Origin: Candidatus Avimonas merdigallinarum
Lineage (GTDB): Bacteria > Bacillota > Clostridia > Oscillospirales > Acutalibacteraceae
Assembly (NCBI GenBank): GCA_904377855.1
Contig: CAJFGS010000008.1
Span: 13,512 to 77,511 of the forward strand
Direction: 5' to 3'
DNA length: 64,000 bases
Numbering within the stretch: the first letter of the stretch is position 1; the number at the start of each line of letters is the position of its first letter. This document shows positions 1 through 8,436 of the stretch, one piece after another. The notes under the pieces are model-generated. The model was not told the origin of the DNA and did no database searches. It worked only from the letters and a program-made list of their open reading frames with translations. Position numbers and translations under genes: made by a program.

Positions 1-34
1 GGGGCGCCGCCATATGGCGGCGCCCCTCTTTTTT
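1..34. terminator. Rho-independent terminator, probably bidirectional
   Basis: Positions 1-26 are a perfect inverted repeat with 13-base arms, followed on the + strand by a run of T. This fits the end of a + strand gene lying left of the window. Because the GH66 gene on the - strand ends at 54, the same hairpin probably also terminates it, but its - strand T-run would lie outside the window. Confidence 0.75.
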
Positions 35-53
35 CACGCTCCAAATTCTGTCT

Positions 54-1904
54 TTATAACAGGACCACCATGTTCCAGTACTCCAGCGCGTCCATGGTGA
101 ATTCGACGTAACGGCCGTTCTCCTCGTCTTCGCCGGTGGTGAAGGAGACCTCCTGCAAGATGCCCTCGTTGCGATCCGGGCTGCCGATCAACACCTGCTT
201 GACCTCTTTGTCGGTGTAATACCGGGTGACGGCGTCTTCAATCACCGTGGGAGCCGGCTGCTCGCCCTTGGGGTCGGTCCAATCGGTGGTGGTGATGGTT
301 TCAAAGTTGATAAAGTGGAGGATCTCCGCCCCCAGTTCCTGGTTTTCCTTGGCAAAGATCCAAATAGCGCCCTTGCTTCCAAGGCGGGTGGTGTTGTGCC
401 CCTCAATAAAGGTCTTTTTGAGCACTTCCTCCAGGCCGGGGCCGCGCAGCAGTTCCTGATAGGCCACGGCAAAATCATATTGCCGGCGGGTTGCCGCTTC
501 CACTTCCTCGGGCATCGTCATCCTGTTGGCCGGATAATGCACCACGTGGAGCATGCCGCGGTCCCCCAGTTCCAGATGGTTGCCGCCGACCGCGTTGATG
601 ACGCTGTTGGTAAACGTCACCCCCGGCAGGCTGAATTTGAAGCTGATGGGCTCGTTTTCCACATGCATGTAGGCGGGGTAGGAGACCCCGCGGAGGCCCT
701 GGGTATAGCCGTAGGCCGTGTCTGCGGCATCCTTGATGGAGGCGTAGGACGGATGCCGGTTGGTATACAGTTCGCCGAAAAGAATGTCGTAGTCGGTCCC
801 CGAAGCCACCTGATCCATGCCGTATCCGTCCGATGCGTTGAACATGACGCGGGTGCCGAATTCGGTGTGGAATTTCTGAATAAGCTCCGCATAGCGATCG
901 TCCAGCTGCAGCAGATTGCCGTCATAGTCGTAAACGGGGTAGGGACGGGCGCTCAGGGAGTCGAGGATCATGCCGTCAAAGGGCTGGGCCTTGAAAAAGT
1001 CCCGGTGGTTGTTGACGTAATAGTCCTGGTATTCCGGGTTGCCGGGATCAAACAGCCAGAGTTTGAGCGTCTTGAAGCTTTCATGCATGGGATGGAAATC
1101 CTGCTCCTGGTGGTTCTGGTCCTTATAGATGCCCCATTCCGCCTTCAGGCCCTTTTCCAGGTAATCGTCGAAGCCGCCGTAAATCAGGTTGTAGGCGAAA
1201 TTCATGATGTTCTTGCTGTTGGCGTATTCGCGGATATGGGCGAGGGTCTTCCCGTCCACCGGCACGTTGGAGGCGTTGTTCCAGGTTTCGTCCGGGTCTT
1301 CCACCGTGCCGGCCAGCGGCTCGTCATGGGCGTTCATGTGGTCGTAGTAAAACAGGCCGGTGATATAAAATTTGGAAAGCCAGTCCAGCGTTTCCTCCAC
1401 CTGCTCGTCGCTCTGCTCATGGAACTTGGTCAGATATCCCATCCGGGGATAGCGGTTCCAGTCGGAAGAGACGTCGACGGCGTGCATCGCATAATCCTGC
1501 ACCTCGTCGCCGTTCATCAGGTAGGCCTCAAAGGAATACCCACGGTAATCCTCCTCCGGCGGGGTGAAGGACAGGGTCTTGACCGCCGTCTCCCCCGGCT
1601 GCAGCTCGATTTCCATCGCCGGGCAGGTGTCCACCACCTGCCCGAAGCGGCACAGCTGGAACTGTACTTCGGAGGAGAGGGCCTCCTCCCCCTCGTTCCG
1701 GTACTCAATGGTGATGGTGACTTCTTCCCCGGGGAGATACCGGGACTTGTCGGCGTACATGTCGGCGATATACCGGCCGGCCTGGGTGCCGGACACTTCC
1801 CCCGTCACCGGGTCGGAGGAAGGCTCTCCGGGCGTCCCCTGGCAGGCGGTGAGTGCCAGGACGAGGAGAGCGCACAGGGCGGCGAGAATGCGATGCCGTT
1901 TCAT
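54..1904 (-). CDS. Lipoprotein, glycoside hydrolase family 66 (dextranase/CITase-like)
   Basis: This 616-residue protein is predicted to cleave or transglycosylate alpha-1,6-glucans at the cell surface. The first 20 residues are a lipoprotein signal ending LTAC, with Cys21 as lipid anchor. Residues about 45-140 look like the N-terminal beta-sandwich of GH66. A TIM barrel follows, opened by the family motif VSSDWNRYPRMGYL. The candidate nucleophile is Asp315 in FDGMILDSL and the candidate acid/base is Glu378 in ILFGELY. Their 63-residue spacing is close to the 68-70 residues between the catalytic pair in characterised GH66 enzymes. It is divergent from the AraC gene at 2033 and is a close paralogue of the gene at 6349. 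Family membership is fairly sure. Whether it is an endodextranase, a cyclising glucanotransferase or has shifted specificity cannot be told from sequence. Confidence 0.85.
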   Translation of the reverse strand: MKRHRILAALCALLVLALTACQGTPGEPSSDPVTGEVSGTQAGRYIADMYADKSRYLPGEEVTITIEYRNEGEEALSSEVQFQLCRFGQVVDTCPAMEIELQPGETAVKTLSFTPPEEDYRGYSFEAYLMNGDEVQDYAMHAVDVSSDWNRYPRMGYLTKFHEQSDEQVEETLDWLSKFYITGLFYYDHMNAHDEPLAGTVEDPDETWNNASNVPVDGKTLAHIREYANSKNIMNFAYNLIYGGFDDYLEKGLKAEWGIYKDQNHQEQDFHPMHESFKTLKLWLFDPGNPEYQDYYVNNHRDFFKAQPFDGMILDSLSARPYPVYDYDGNLLQLDDRYAELIQKFHTEFGTRVMFNASDGYGMDQVASGTDYDILFGELYTNRHPSYASIKDAADTAYGYTQGLRGVSYPAYMHVENEPISFKFSLPGVTFTNSVINAVGGNHLELGDRGMLHVVHYPANRMTMPEEVEAATRRQYDFAVAYQELLRGPGLEEVLKKTFIEGHNTTRLGSKGAIWIFAKENQELGAEILHFINFETITTTDWTDPKGEQPAPTVIEDAVTRYYTDKEVKQVLIGSPDRNEGILQEVSFTTGEDEENGRYVEFTMDALEYWNMVVLL

Positions 1905-1961
1905 GGAAATTTACCATCCTTTCTGCTGACGTGTTTACGTTCGGTATGCCGCAGCCGGCGG

Positions 1962-1999
1962 AATCAATATTTGTAATTTCCCGGAAATTGGTTTATACT
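1962..1999 (+). promoter_or_regulatory. araC promoter overlapped by a putative AraC-type site
   Basis: A -35 TTGTAA (1971-1976) and a -10 TATACT (1994-1999) are 17 bp apart and face the AraC gene starting at 2033. The element TCAATATTTGTAATTT (1964-1979) overlaps the -35. It resembles TCAATTTCTGTAATTT within the repeat region at 4310-4350, which suggests autoregulation. The same intergenic space must also serve the divergent GH66 gene. Confidence 0.6.
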
Positions 2000-2032
2000 G
2001 AAACTGCAGGAAGACAAGGAGGTGTGGTTGGT

Positions 2033-2893
2033 ATGCCGCAGATTGCCGATTCCAACCGCTTTTCGGAATGGGAGATGGTGTTTCACACCCCCTCCGAGCA
2101 GGCGGCGGAGCTGTATTTCAGCCTGGAAAGCGCCGGGCATCAGGTGTGCCATCGCCCGGACCCCGTTCAGCGCAGCGGCTTTGGAAACTACGTCCTGATC
2201 TATACGGCGGGCGGGCAGGACCGCCTGCTGTATGAAGGGGCCGCCTATCCCCTGAGCAAGGGCGATTTCTTCTTCATTGATGGCAATCAGCCCCATGCAT
2301 ACGGGTTTACCGGATGCTGGGAATATTACTGGGTGTCCTTTAAAGGGCAGAACGCCGCCCTGTTTTACAAGCAGTTCCGGGAGATGGCGGACGGCGTTGT
2401 CGCCAGCCTGCCCTATGGGCCGGAATTCACCGGCATGGTCAGGCACATCCTGGAGCTGAAGGCCCATGAGGATATGTATTTTGATCCCCGGATGTCCGCC
2501 ATGCTGTATAAAGCCCTCGCCGACCTGATGATCCTGCTCAAAAGCACCCATATGCAGGCCCACTGGGGGAGCGCCCGGGAGGGGATAGCCGGGGCGCTGG
2601 ACTATATCCACGGCCACTACCAGGAAAACATCTCCCTGAGCGACGTCGCCGCCCACGTCTATCTGGACAAATACCATTTGGTGCGGGTGTTCAAAGCGGC
2701 CACCGGCTATACCCCTTATGAATACCTGCTCAATCTCCGCATCGACAAATCCAAGCCGCTCCTGCTGTATACAGCCGAAAGGGTGGAAGACATCGCCCGC
2801 ATGGTGGGGTTTTCCAACGCCAGCTGTTTTATCAGCGCCTTTAAGCGGCGGGAGGGGAAAACGCCGCTCAAATACCGCAGCACCGGCGGCTGA
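2033..2893 (+). CDS. AraC family transcriptional regulator
   Basis: A 286-residue regulator. Residues about 20-140 form a cupin-like sugar-sensing domain (GDFFFIDGNQPHAY). Residues about 185-285 hold the two-helix-turn-helix AraC DNA-binding domain, with the family signatures YTPYEYLLNLRI and EDIARMVGFSNASCF. ATG at 2033 is chosen because AAGGAGG (2016-2022) sits 10 bases upstream; longer in-frame starts run into the promoter and into antisense of the GH66 gene. It lies between the GH66 lipoprotein gene and a URO-D-like gene and resembles the second AraC protein (18042-18929) throughout. It probably activates this sugar locus when a glucan-derived inducer is present. Confidence 0.9.
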   Translation: MPQIADSNRFSEWEMVFHTPSEQAAELYFSLESAGHQVCHRPDPVQRSGFGNYVLIYTAGGQDRLLYEGAAYPLSKGDFFFIDGNQPHAYGFTGCWEYYWVSFKGQNAALFYKQFREMADGVVASLPYGPEFTGMVRHILELKAHEDMYFDPRMSAMLYKALADLMILLKSTHMQAHWGSAREGIAGALDYIHGHYQENISLSDVAAHVYLDKYHLVRVFKAATGYTPYEYLLNLRIDKSKPLLLYTAERVEDIARMVGFSNASCFISAFKRREGKTPLKYRSTGG

Positions 2894-2950
2894 CGGCAGG
2901 CGAATGCTCCCCCGGCGGATGGATAAACGGAATAAGCGAGAAACCGTCTA

Positions 2951-2995
2951 CACAGCGGCAGGCCCTTAACGAAGAGGGCCTGCCGCTGTGTTTTA
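2951..2995. terminator. Terminator between convergent genes
   Basis: Two 17-base arms (2951-2967 and 2974-2990, one mismatch) form a GC-rich stem. TTTT follows on the + strand. It lies between the AraC stop at 2893 and the stop of the - strand gene at 3050, so it may serve both. Confidence 0.75.
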
Positions 2996-3049
2996 TCAAT
3001 GTAAAAATGCAAGCGCTGTACAGCGGGGGCGCCTCCCGGCGGCGGAGGG

Positions 3050-4165
3050 TCAGATCTTCCAATCCCGCTCCGCTTTGATCAGAAGGGCGTCGGCCATATC
3101 CCGGGGCATATAGGGGAAGTGGAAGTACATCCCCGCCGGTCCGAATTTTTTGACCAGCTGGTCGGCTGCGGCGATGGCCTCCTCCGGCTCATAGTCGGAC
3201 AGGCCGATCCAAAGGCCCTTGTCCGCGTTACGCACCTTGGTATACAGCTCGTACCACGCCTCGCTGCCGGCCTTGGGGTTGCGGGCGCCGGGGGTCCACT
3301 GCAGGCAGCCCAGTTTTTCAATGGACATCAGGGAATCCACATGGCAAAGGCACTCCGGCCCGTCCAGATGGAACATGGTGTTGGGGATTTCCTCGCACTG
3401 CCGTTTGAGGGAGGGGAGGATGTATTCGTCAAAGTGCTCGGGGGAGAGCAGGGCCGAAAAGTCGCATTGGATCTTGGCGGTCTTCCCCGTCCCCAGGATG
3501 TTGAACGCCGTGTAGGCGCAGACGCCGTCCGGCTTTTTCACCAGGTCGTAGATGGCATCGTAATAGGTCATGTAGACGTCGCTGATATTCTGCAGCGCCT
3601 CGTGCACCTCGTCGGGATAATCGTACAGGTCAAAGCAGCAGGTCTGGGGATCCCGCATGGCGGACAGGATATCGATGTTCTCAATGAGGTCAGGGATGCA
3701 GACCATGATGTCGGTGTTCCTGGTCAACTCCAGCTGGCGGCGGATGATCTCCAGATGCTTGCGCCACCAGACGTTGTCCGGGTCATACCGCAGCGGGAGG
3801 CAGTCGTCATACTCCTCGATAAAATGGGTGAACCACAAGGTGTCCGGGGCGAAAAGGGGCTCGCTGCCCAGATACAGGGCCAGGGAACCGGCCCCCAGAT
3901 TCATCGAAAACTGCGGGAAGGCTTCGGCCAGCGGCTCCACCCAGCCGTAAAAATTCATCAGCCGGGCGAAGTTCTTGTCGGCGTTCAAAAACATATCCCG
4001 CGCGTCGTCAAACGGCTCTTCCGTATACTTGGGGTAGGGAGGCGAGGCGGGATCCCGGTAAGCGTACAGGTTCATGAGCGGGCGCCCCGTGTTTTTATGC
4101 TGGAACCACGCGTCAAACCGCTGTATGGTTTCTTCCCAGTTGTTTTTAAGCTGTATGTCAGGCAC
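3050..4165 (-). CDS. Uroporphyrinogen decarboxylase-like (URO-D) family protein, copy 1
   Basis: A 371-residue soluble protein of the URO-D/methylcobamide methyltransferase superfamily, recognised from its overall pattern and C-terminal region (PAGMYFHFPYMPRDMADALL). It is unlikely to be a haem enzyme, since no haem genes adjoin it. The region equivalent to the MtaA/MtbA zinc site reads MFHLDGPECLCH, so the HxC pair is HxD and no partner Cys is evident near the C-terminus. The GTG at 4165 is preferred because GGAGAAAGGG lies just upstream and homologues begin near IQLKNNWEETI; ATG starts up to 4240 are in frame. Its substrate is unknown. Its position suggests a role tied to the sugar locus. 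Confidence 0.75.
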   Translation of the reverse strand: MPDIQLKNNWEETIQRFDAWFQHKNTGRPLMNLYAYRDPASPPYPKYTEEPFDDARDMFLNADKNFARLMNFYGWVEPLAEAFPQFSMNLGAGSLALYLGSEPLFAPDTLWFTHFIEEYDDCLPLRYDPDNVWWRKHLEIIRRQLELTRNTDIMVCIPDLIENIDILSAMRDPQTCCFDLYDYPDEVHEALQNISDVYMTYYDAIYDLVKKPDGVCAYTAFNILGTGKTAKIQCDFSALLSPEHFDEYILPSLKRQCEEIPNTMFHLDGPECLCHVDSLMSIEKLGCLQWTPGARNPKAGSEAWYELYTKVRNADKGLWIGLSDYEPEEAIAAADQLVKKFGPAGMYFHFPYMPRDMADALLIKAERDWKI

Positions 4166-4266
4166 GGCTACCAACCCTTTCTCCATCTTCATGTCAAGGC
4201 AATACGGCGCAGGGATCCGCTCCGCTGCAGCGGTTTGCACAAACCCTGCCGCTTACGACGGTAATT

Positions 4267-4295
4267 ATATTAGCATTTGACGGCAGGATTGGCAA
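4267..4295 (-). promoter_or_regulatory. Promoter for the URO-D-like gene
   Basis: Read on the - strand, -35 TTGCCA (4295-4290) and -10 TAATAT (4272-4267) are 17 bp apart. The predicted start near 4260 leaves a leader of about 95 bases before GTG 4165. Confidence 0.5.
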
Positions 4296-4309
4296 GCGGC
4301 CCCTCCCAC

Positions 4310-4350
4310 AAGGTCAATTTTCCGCAATTCCGGTTTTGGAAGGTCAATTT
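4310..4350. promoter_or_regulatory. Putative AraC operator: two 11-bp direct repeats
   Basis: AAGGTCAATTT occurs at 4310-4320 and 4340-4350, 30 bp apart (about three helical turns), each followed by a CAATT or TAATT sequence. Tandem direct repeats upstream of a -35 are typical for AraC activators. Here they lie about 50-90 bp upstream of the predicted - strand transcription start. That they bind the AraC protein encoded at 2033 is inference. Confidence 0.5.
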
Positions 4351-4457
4351 CTGTAATTTTATACGTATTTTGCGGACACAGCGCACGGGCCGCCCAGCCT
4401 TCCACCAGAGGCTGGATGCAGGATTTTTGGGCAAAAAATGGAAGAATCATACAAAAA

Positions 4458-4486
4458 TTGATATGTTTGACGTCCATCTGTATAAA
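4458..4486 (+). promoter_or_regulatory. Promoter for the GH13-GH66 operon
   Basis: TTGATA (4458-4463) and TATAAA (4481-4486) are 17 bp apart and point toward the GH13 gene. An inverted repeat ATTTTT-N5-AAAAAT (4423-4439) lies just upstream, centred about 60 bp before the predicted start. Confidence 0.5.
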
Positions 4487-4678
4487 TTATAGCGCATAAC
4501 GCCCCCCTTTGAAAAGGGCGATCAGGGCCCAAAAATACATGAATATTGCTGAGAAATCTCAAAATATTTGCATATCCCTCTGCTGCTCTGGCAAATAACT
4601 TTTGAAAATGATAATATTTTCGTGGAATCGGGCGAATCGCCTAACAAAAACAAAATAATTTTAGAAAAGGTGATTGGT

Positions 4679-6331
4679 TTGCACAAACGCTGGTGGAAGG
4701 AAGCGACGGTCTATCAGATCTATCCTCGCAGCTTTCGGGATACGAACGGGGACGGCATCGGGGATATTCCGGGGATCATCGAAAAGCTGGACTATATCCG
4801 CGGCCTGGGGGTTGATGTGATCTGGCTTTGCCCGGTTTACCGTTCCCCTAACGACGACAACGGATACGATATCAGCGATTACCGCTCGATCATGCCGGAT
4901 TTCGGCACCATGGCCGATTGGGAGAAGCTGCTGGAAGGCGTGCATCAGAGGGGCATGCGGCTGATCATGGACCTGGTGGTCAACCATACCTCCGACGAGC
5001 ACGCATGGTTCGTGGAGTCCAGGAGCAGCAAGGACAACCCGTATCGGGATTACTACATATGGCGGAAGGGCGAGGGAGACCGCCCGCCCAACAACTGGAC
5101 CTCTTTCTTCGCCGGCAGTTCCTGGCAGTACGACGAAGTCACGGGCGAGTATTACCTGCATCTGTTCAGCCGGAAGCAGCCGGATCTCAACTGGGAAAAC
5201 CCCGCGGTGCGCCGGGAAGTTTACGACATGATGAACTGGTGGCTGGACAAGGGGATCGACGGGTTCCGCATGGACGTCGTCAACCTGATTTCCAAGGTGC
5301 CCGGCCTGCCGTCGGTGGGGGATCCCAACGTCCTGAACTGGGGCGGCGCCAACTTTATGAACGGCCCCCGGATCCACGAATTCCTGAAGGAAATGAACCG
5401 CGAGGCGCTGGCCGGCCGGGACGTTATGACGGTCGGCGAGATGCCCGGCGTCACGGTGGAAGAGGCACAGCGCTATACCGGCGAGGCGGAGAACGAGCTC
5501 AACATGGTCTTCCAGTTCGAGCTCATGGAGTGCGAGAGCTATTGGGGAGGCCGCAACGTCAACTGGAGCCTGCCGGCCTTCAAGGCCATTGTGGACAAGT
5601 GGCAGCAGGGGCTGAAGGAAGGCGGGTGGAACAGCAACTACCTCAACAACCACGACCAGCCCCGCATGGTTTCCCGCTTCGGCAACGACGGCCCCTATTG
5701 GAAGGAAAGCGCGAAGATGCTGGCCACCCTGGTGCACACCCTGCCGGGCACCCCCTTCGTGTTCCAGGGGGAGGAAATCGGCATGACCAACGTGCACTTC
5801 CCCTCCATTGAGGATTACAACGACATCGACACCCGCAACCACTACCGCGAATTGGTGGCGGCCGGCTGGCGGCCGGAGGACGCGCTGACCTACTACCATG
5901 ACCGCAGCCGCGACAACGCCCGCACCCCCATGCAGTGGGATGCGAGTGAAAACGCCGGCTTCACCAGCGGGCGGCCGTGGCTGGGCGTCAATCCCAATTA
6001 TAAGGAAATCAACGTGGCCTCGCAGATCGGGGACGAGGATTCCATCCTCAGCTATTACAAACGGGTCATCCGCTTCCGCAAGGAGCGGGAGGCCATGGTC
6101 TACGGGGATTTCCGGCTGCTCCAGCCGGAACATCCCACGGTTTTCGCCTATCTGCGGACCCTCGGCGGAGAGCGGTACGCCGTGCTGCTCAACTTTTCCG
6201 ACAAGCCCTCGTCTTTTTCCGACGAGGCTCTCTCTTCCTTCGGGCAGGTGGCCCTGTCCAATGTCGGGCGCACCGGGTTTGACCCCGCCGCGCTGGAACT
6301 GGCGCCCTTTGAGGCGGTTGTTGTCAAGTGA
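4679..6331 (+). CDS. GH13_31 oligo-1,6-glucosidase
   Basis: A 550-residue cytoplasmic alpha-glucosidase, predicted to release glucose from the non-reducing ends of isomalto-oligosaccharides. The four GH13 regions are present: DLVVNHTS, GFRMDVVNLIS, TVGEM and NNHDQPR. The catalytic residues are Asp199, Glu254 and Asp326, almost the numbering of Bacillus oligo-1,6-glucosidase. The residue after the nucleophile is Val; in this subfamily Val goes with alpha-1,6 and Ala or Thr with alpha-1,4 specificity. The TTG at 4679 is chosen because GAAAAGG (4664-4670) precedes it and it gives the family's usual N-terminus HKRWWKEATVYQIYPRSF; an upstream in-frame ATG adds unrelated residues. There is no signal peptide. 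The stop is followed within 20 bases by the GH66 lipoprotein start, so the two are probably cotranscribed. Confidence 0.92.
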   Translation: MHKRWWKEATVYQIYPRSFRDTNGDGIGDIPGIIEKLDYIRGLGVDVIWLCPVYRSPNDDNGYDISDYRSIMPDFGTMADWEKLLEGVHQRGMRLIMDLVVNHTSDEHAWFVESRSSKDNPYRDYYIWRKGEGDRPPNNWTSFFAGSSWQYDEVTGEYYLHLFSRKQPDLNWENPAVRREVYDMMNWWLDKGIDGFRMDVVNLISKVPGLPSVGDPNVLNWGGANFMNGPRIHEFLKEMNREALAGRDVMTVGEMPGVTVEEAQRYTGEAENELNMVFQFELMECESYWGGRNVNWSLPAFKAIVDKWQQGLKEGGWNSNYLNNHDQPRMVSRFGNDGPYWKESAKMLATLVHTLPGTPFVFQGEEIGMTNVHFPSIEDYNDIDTRNHYRELVAAGWRPEDALTYYHDRSRDNARTPMQWDASENAGFTSGRPWLGVNPNYKEINVASQIGDEDSILSYYKRVIRFRKEREAMVYGDFRLLQPEHPTVFAYLRTLGGERYAVLLNFSDKPSSFSDEALSSFGQVALSNVGRTGFDPAALELAPFEAVVVK

Positions 6332-6348
6332 GAAAGGAGTATCGGCAC

Positions 6349-8196
6349 GTGAAAAAATTGTTGGCAGGGCTGCTGGCCGGGGTTATGGTCCTGGGCGTGA
6401 CGGGGTGCGAGAAGAGCCCCTCGCCCGACGAATCCGGCACCGAGGGGACGATCTCCTCGTCCATTATCTCCGGCCGGTATCTCCACGACGTGTATACCGA
6501 TAAATCCTGTTACGATCCCGGGGGCCGGGCGGTGCTCATCTCGCAGGTCTACAACCCGGGCGTGGAGCCGCTGGAGGCGCAGGTTCGGTATACCGTCAAG
6601 CACTTGGGCCAGGTGATGGATACGCTGGAAAAGACCGTGACCATCGACGTAGCGGATACCGAAGAGGTGCGCATGGTGTGGACTGCCCCGGAAGAGGATT
6701 TCACCGGCTATTCGGTTGAGGTGCAGGTCCTGCAGGGGGAGGAACTGCTGGACTATGAGATGACGGCGGTGGACGTATCCAGCGACTGGAACGTATTCCC
6801 CCGTTACGGCTATCTCACCAAATTCGGCCGCCGGTCCTACGAAGAAACCCAGGAACTGCTGACCGAGCTGAGCAAATACCACATCAACGGACTGTTTTAC
6901 TATGACCACATCGACCGGCACGACAAGCCGCTGGCCGGCACGCCGGACGATCCCGCCGAAAGCTGGACCAACCTGGCCAACCAGGAGGTATACAAGTCCA
7001 CGATCGACGACCTGATCCGCGTGGGCCACCAGCTGAACATGAAATCCTTCTCCTACAACCTGATTTTCGGCGCGTACCCCGATTATGAAAGCCTGGGCAT
7101 CCAGACCGAGTGGGGCATGTTTAAGGATCGGACGCATACGGAGTTTGACTTCCATCCCCTCCCCACCACCTGGAAGGCTTCCCAGATTTACCTGATGGAT
7201 CCCGCCAATAAGGGCTGGCAGGACTATTACATCCAGGCGTACAAGGATTTCCTCAGCGTGTTCGATTTCGACGGCATCCAGGTGGACTCCCTGGGGGCCA
7301 GGGAATATCCCATCTACGACTATAACGGCAACGAGCTCCAGCTTGACCTGCGCTATTCCGAGCTGCTGGACCGGATGACCAAGGAACTGGACACCAAGAT
7401 CATCTTCAACGCCGTTTCCGAGTACGGGCAGGAGGACGTGGCCTCCAAGGTGGATCTGGACATCATGTTCGCCGAGGTGTGGCCGTGGAGCCATAAAAGC
7501 TACAACAGCCTCAAGGATGCGGTCGACAACAGCCGCCGCCTGCTGGGGAACGATCGGGGCGTCGTGCTTCCCGCCTACATGGATTACGACATCAAAAGCA
7601 GCGGCGAAGAGTTCAACCTGCCCGGCGTGCTGTATACCAACGCCGTCATCATCGCCTCCGGCGGCCAGCATCTGGAGCTGGGGGACAACGGCATGCTGTC
7701 CTCGGAATACTATCCCGGCACCACGCTGAAGATGTCCCGCGACCTGGTCAAAGCGACGAGAAACTACTACACCTTCATGACCGCTTATGAGAACGTCCTG
7801 CGGGGCGGCGGGCTGGAGGAAGTGACCACCCGTACCTATGTCAACGACGAGTTCTGCTCCCTGACCGGCGCGCAGGGCGAGATCTGGTCCTTCACCAAGG
7901 TGAAAAGCGAGAAGAACCTGGAGGTGCTGCACCTTATCAACCTTCAGGACGTGGAAAACCTGGAATGGGTGGACCGGAACGGCACCCAGACCGCTCCCCA
8001 GGTGATGACCAACGTCAAGGTGAAGCAGTATGTGCAGAAGCCGGCTGCTTCCGTGCTGGTGGCTTCGCCCGATTACCAGCAGGGGATGATGCAGGAGGTG
8101 CCTTTCACCGCCGGCAGCGACGACAAGGGGGACTACATCGAATTTGAGATCCCCCATCTGGAGTACTGGACCATGTCCGTCATCCAATACGCCTGA
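6349..8196 (+). CDS. Lipoprotein, glycoside hydrolase family 66, second copy
   Basis: A 615-residue surface lipoprotein, paralogue of the enzyme at 54-1904. The signal peptide ends GVTGC, with Cys20 as lipid anchor; a short Ser/Thr/Glu linker and an N-terminal beta-sandwich follow. The barrel opens with VSSDWNVFPRYGYL. The candidate nucleophile is Asp313 in FDGIQVDSLG and the acid/base Glu376 in FAEVWPW. GTG 6349 is chosen because AAAGGAG (6333-6339) lies 9 bases upstream and the resulting N-terminus is a proper lipoprotein signal. It sits 17 bases after the GH13 gene. It is predicted to cut or transglycosylate an alpha-1,6-glucan outside the membrane, supplying the transporters downstream. 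The reason for two surface copies is unknown; divergence around the active-site loops suggests different product profiles. Confidence 0.86.
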   Translation: MKKLLAGLLAGVMVLGVTGCEKSPSPDESGTEGTISSSIISGRYLHDVYTDKSCYDPGGRAVLISQVYNPGVEPLEAQVRYTVKHLGQVMDTLEKTVTIDVADTEEVRMVWTAPEEDFTGYSVEVQVLQGEELLDYEMTAVDVSSDWNVFPRYGYLTKFGRRSYEETQELLTELSKYHINGLFYYDHIDRHDKPLAGTPDDPAESWTNLANQEVYKSTIDDLIRVGHQLNMKSFSYNLIFGAYPDYESLGIQTEWGMFKDRTHTEFDFHPLPTTWKASQIYLMDPANKGWQDYYIQAYKDFLSVFDFDGIQVDSLGAREYPIYDYNGNELQLDLRYSELLDRMTKELDTKIIFNAVSEYGQEDVASKVDLDIMFAEVWPWSHKSYNSLKDAVDNSRRLLGNDRGVVLPAYMDYDIKSSGEEFNLPGVLYTNAVIIASGGQHLELGDNGMLSSEYYPGTTLKMSRDLVKATRNYYTFMTAYENVLRGGGLEEVTTRTYVNDEFCSLTGAQGEIWSFTKVKSEKNLEVLHLINLQDVENLEWVDRNGTQTAPQVMTNVKVKQYVQKPAASVLVASPDYQQGMMQEVPFTAGSDDKGDYIEFEIPHLEYWTMSVIQYA

Positions 8197-8436
8197 GCGG
8201 CCGCGGAAAGATGCTTATCGCCTTCTCCCGGCGATGCGCGGCCCCTGCCGACGGGGGACGGCTCGTATGCGGCCGGTGAAAAGGCGTATAGCCCCCTTCT
8301 CGAGGGGAGGAGGGGTTTTCAGGCGGGGTTGTGTTCCCGCGAAAACGGAAGCCGAAGGCAGAGGAGGGCGCCGGCGGCTGTCCCGTGAAGAAATGCCCTT
8401 CACGAGAATCGATACAGGAAAGGAAGGACCCCAATT

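Larger units (their letters stand above)
4166..4678. other. Divergent regulatory region, no gene
   Basis: This 513-bp AT-richer stretch separates the - strand URO-D-like gene from the + strand GH13 gene. It contains one promoter per direction, an 11-bp direct repeat (4310-4320, 4340-4350), an inverted repeat at 4423-4439 and another at 4604-4621 (GAAAAT and ATTTTC arms). I see no convincing coding sequence in it. Confidence 0.7.

Noticed and set aside
3050..4165. HemE (haem biosynthesis) assignment for the URO-D-like proteins
   Set aside because: No other tetrapyrrole genes adjoin, sequence similarity is distant and the copies lie in a sugar locus; one has the MtaA-type zinc site.
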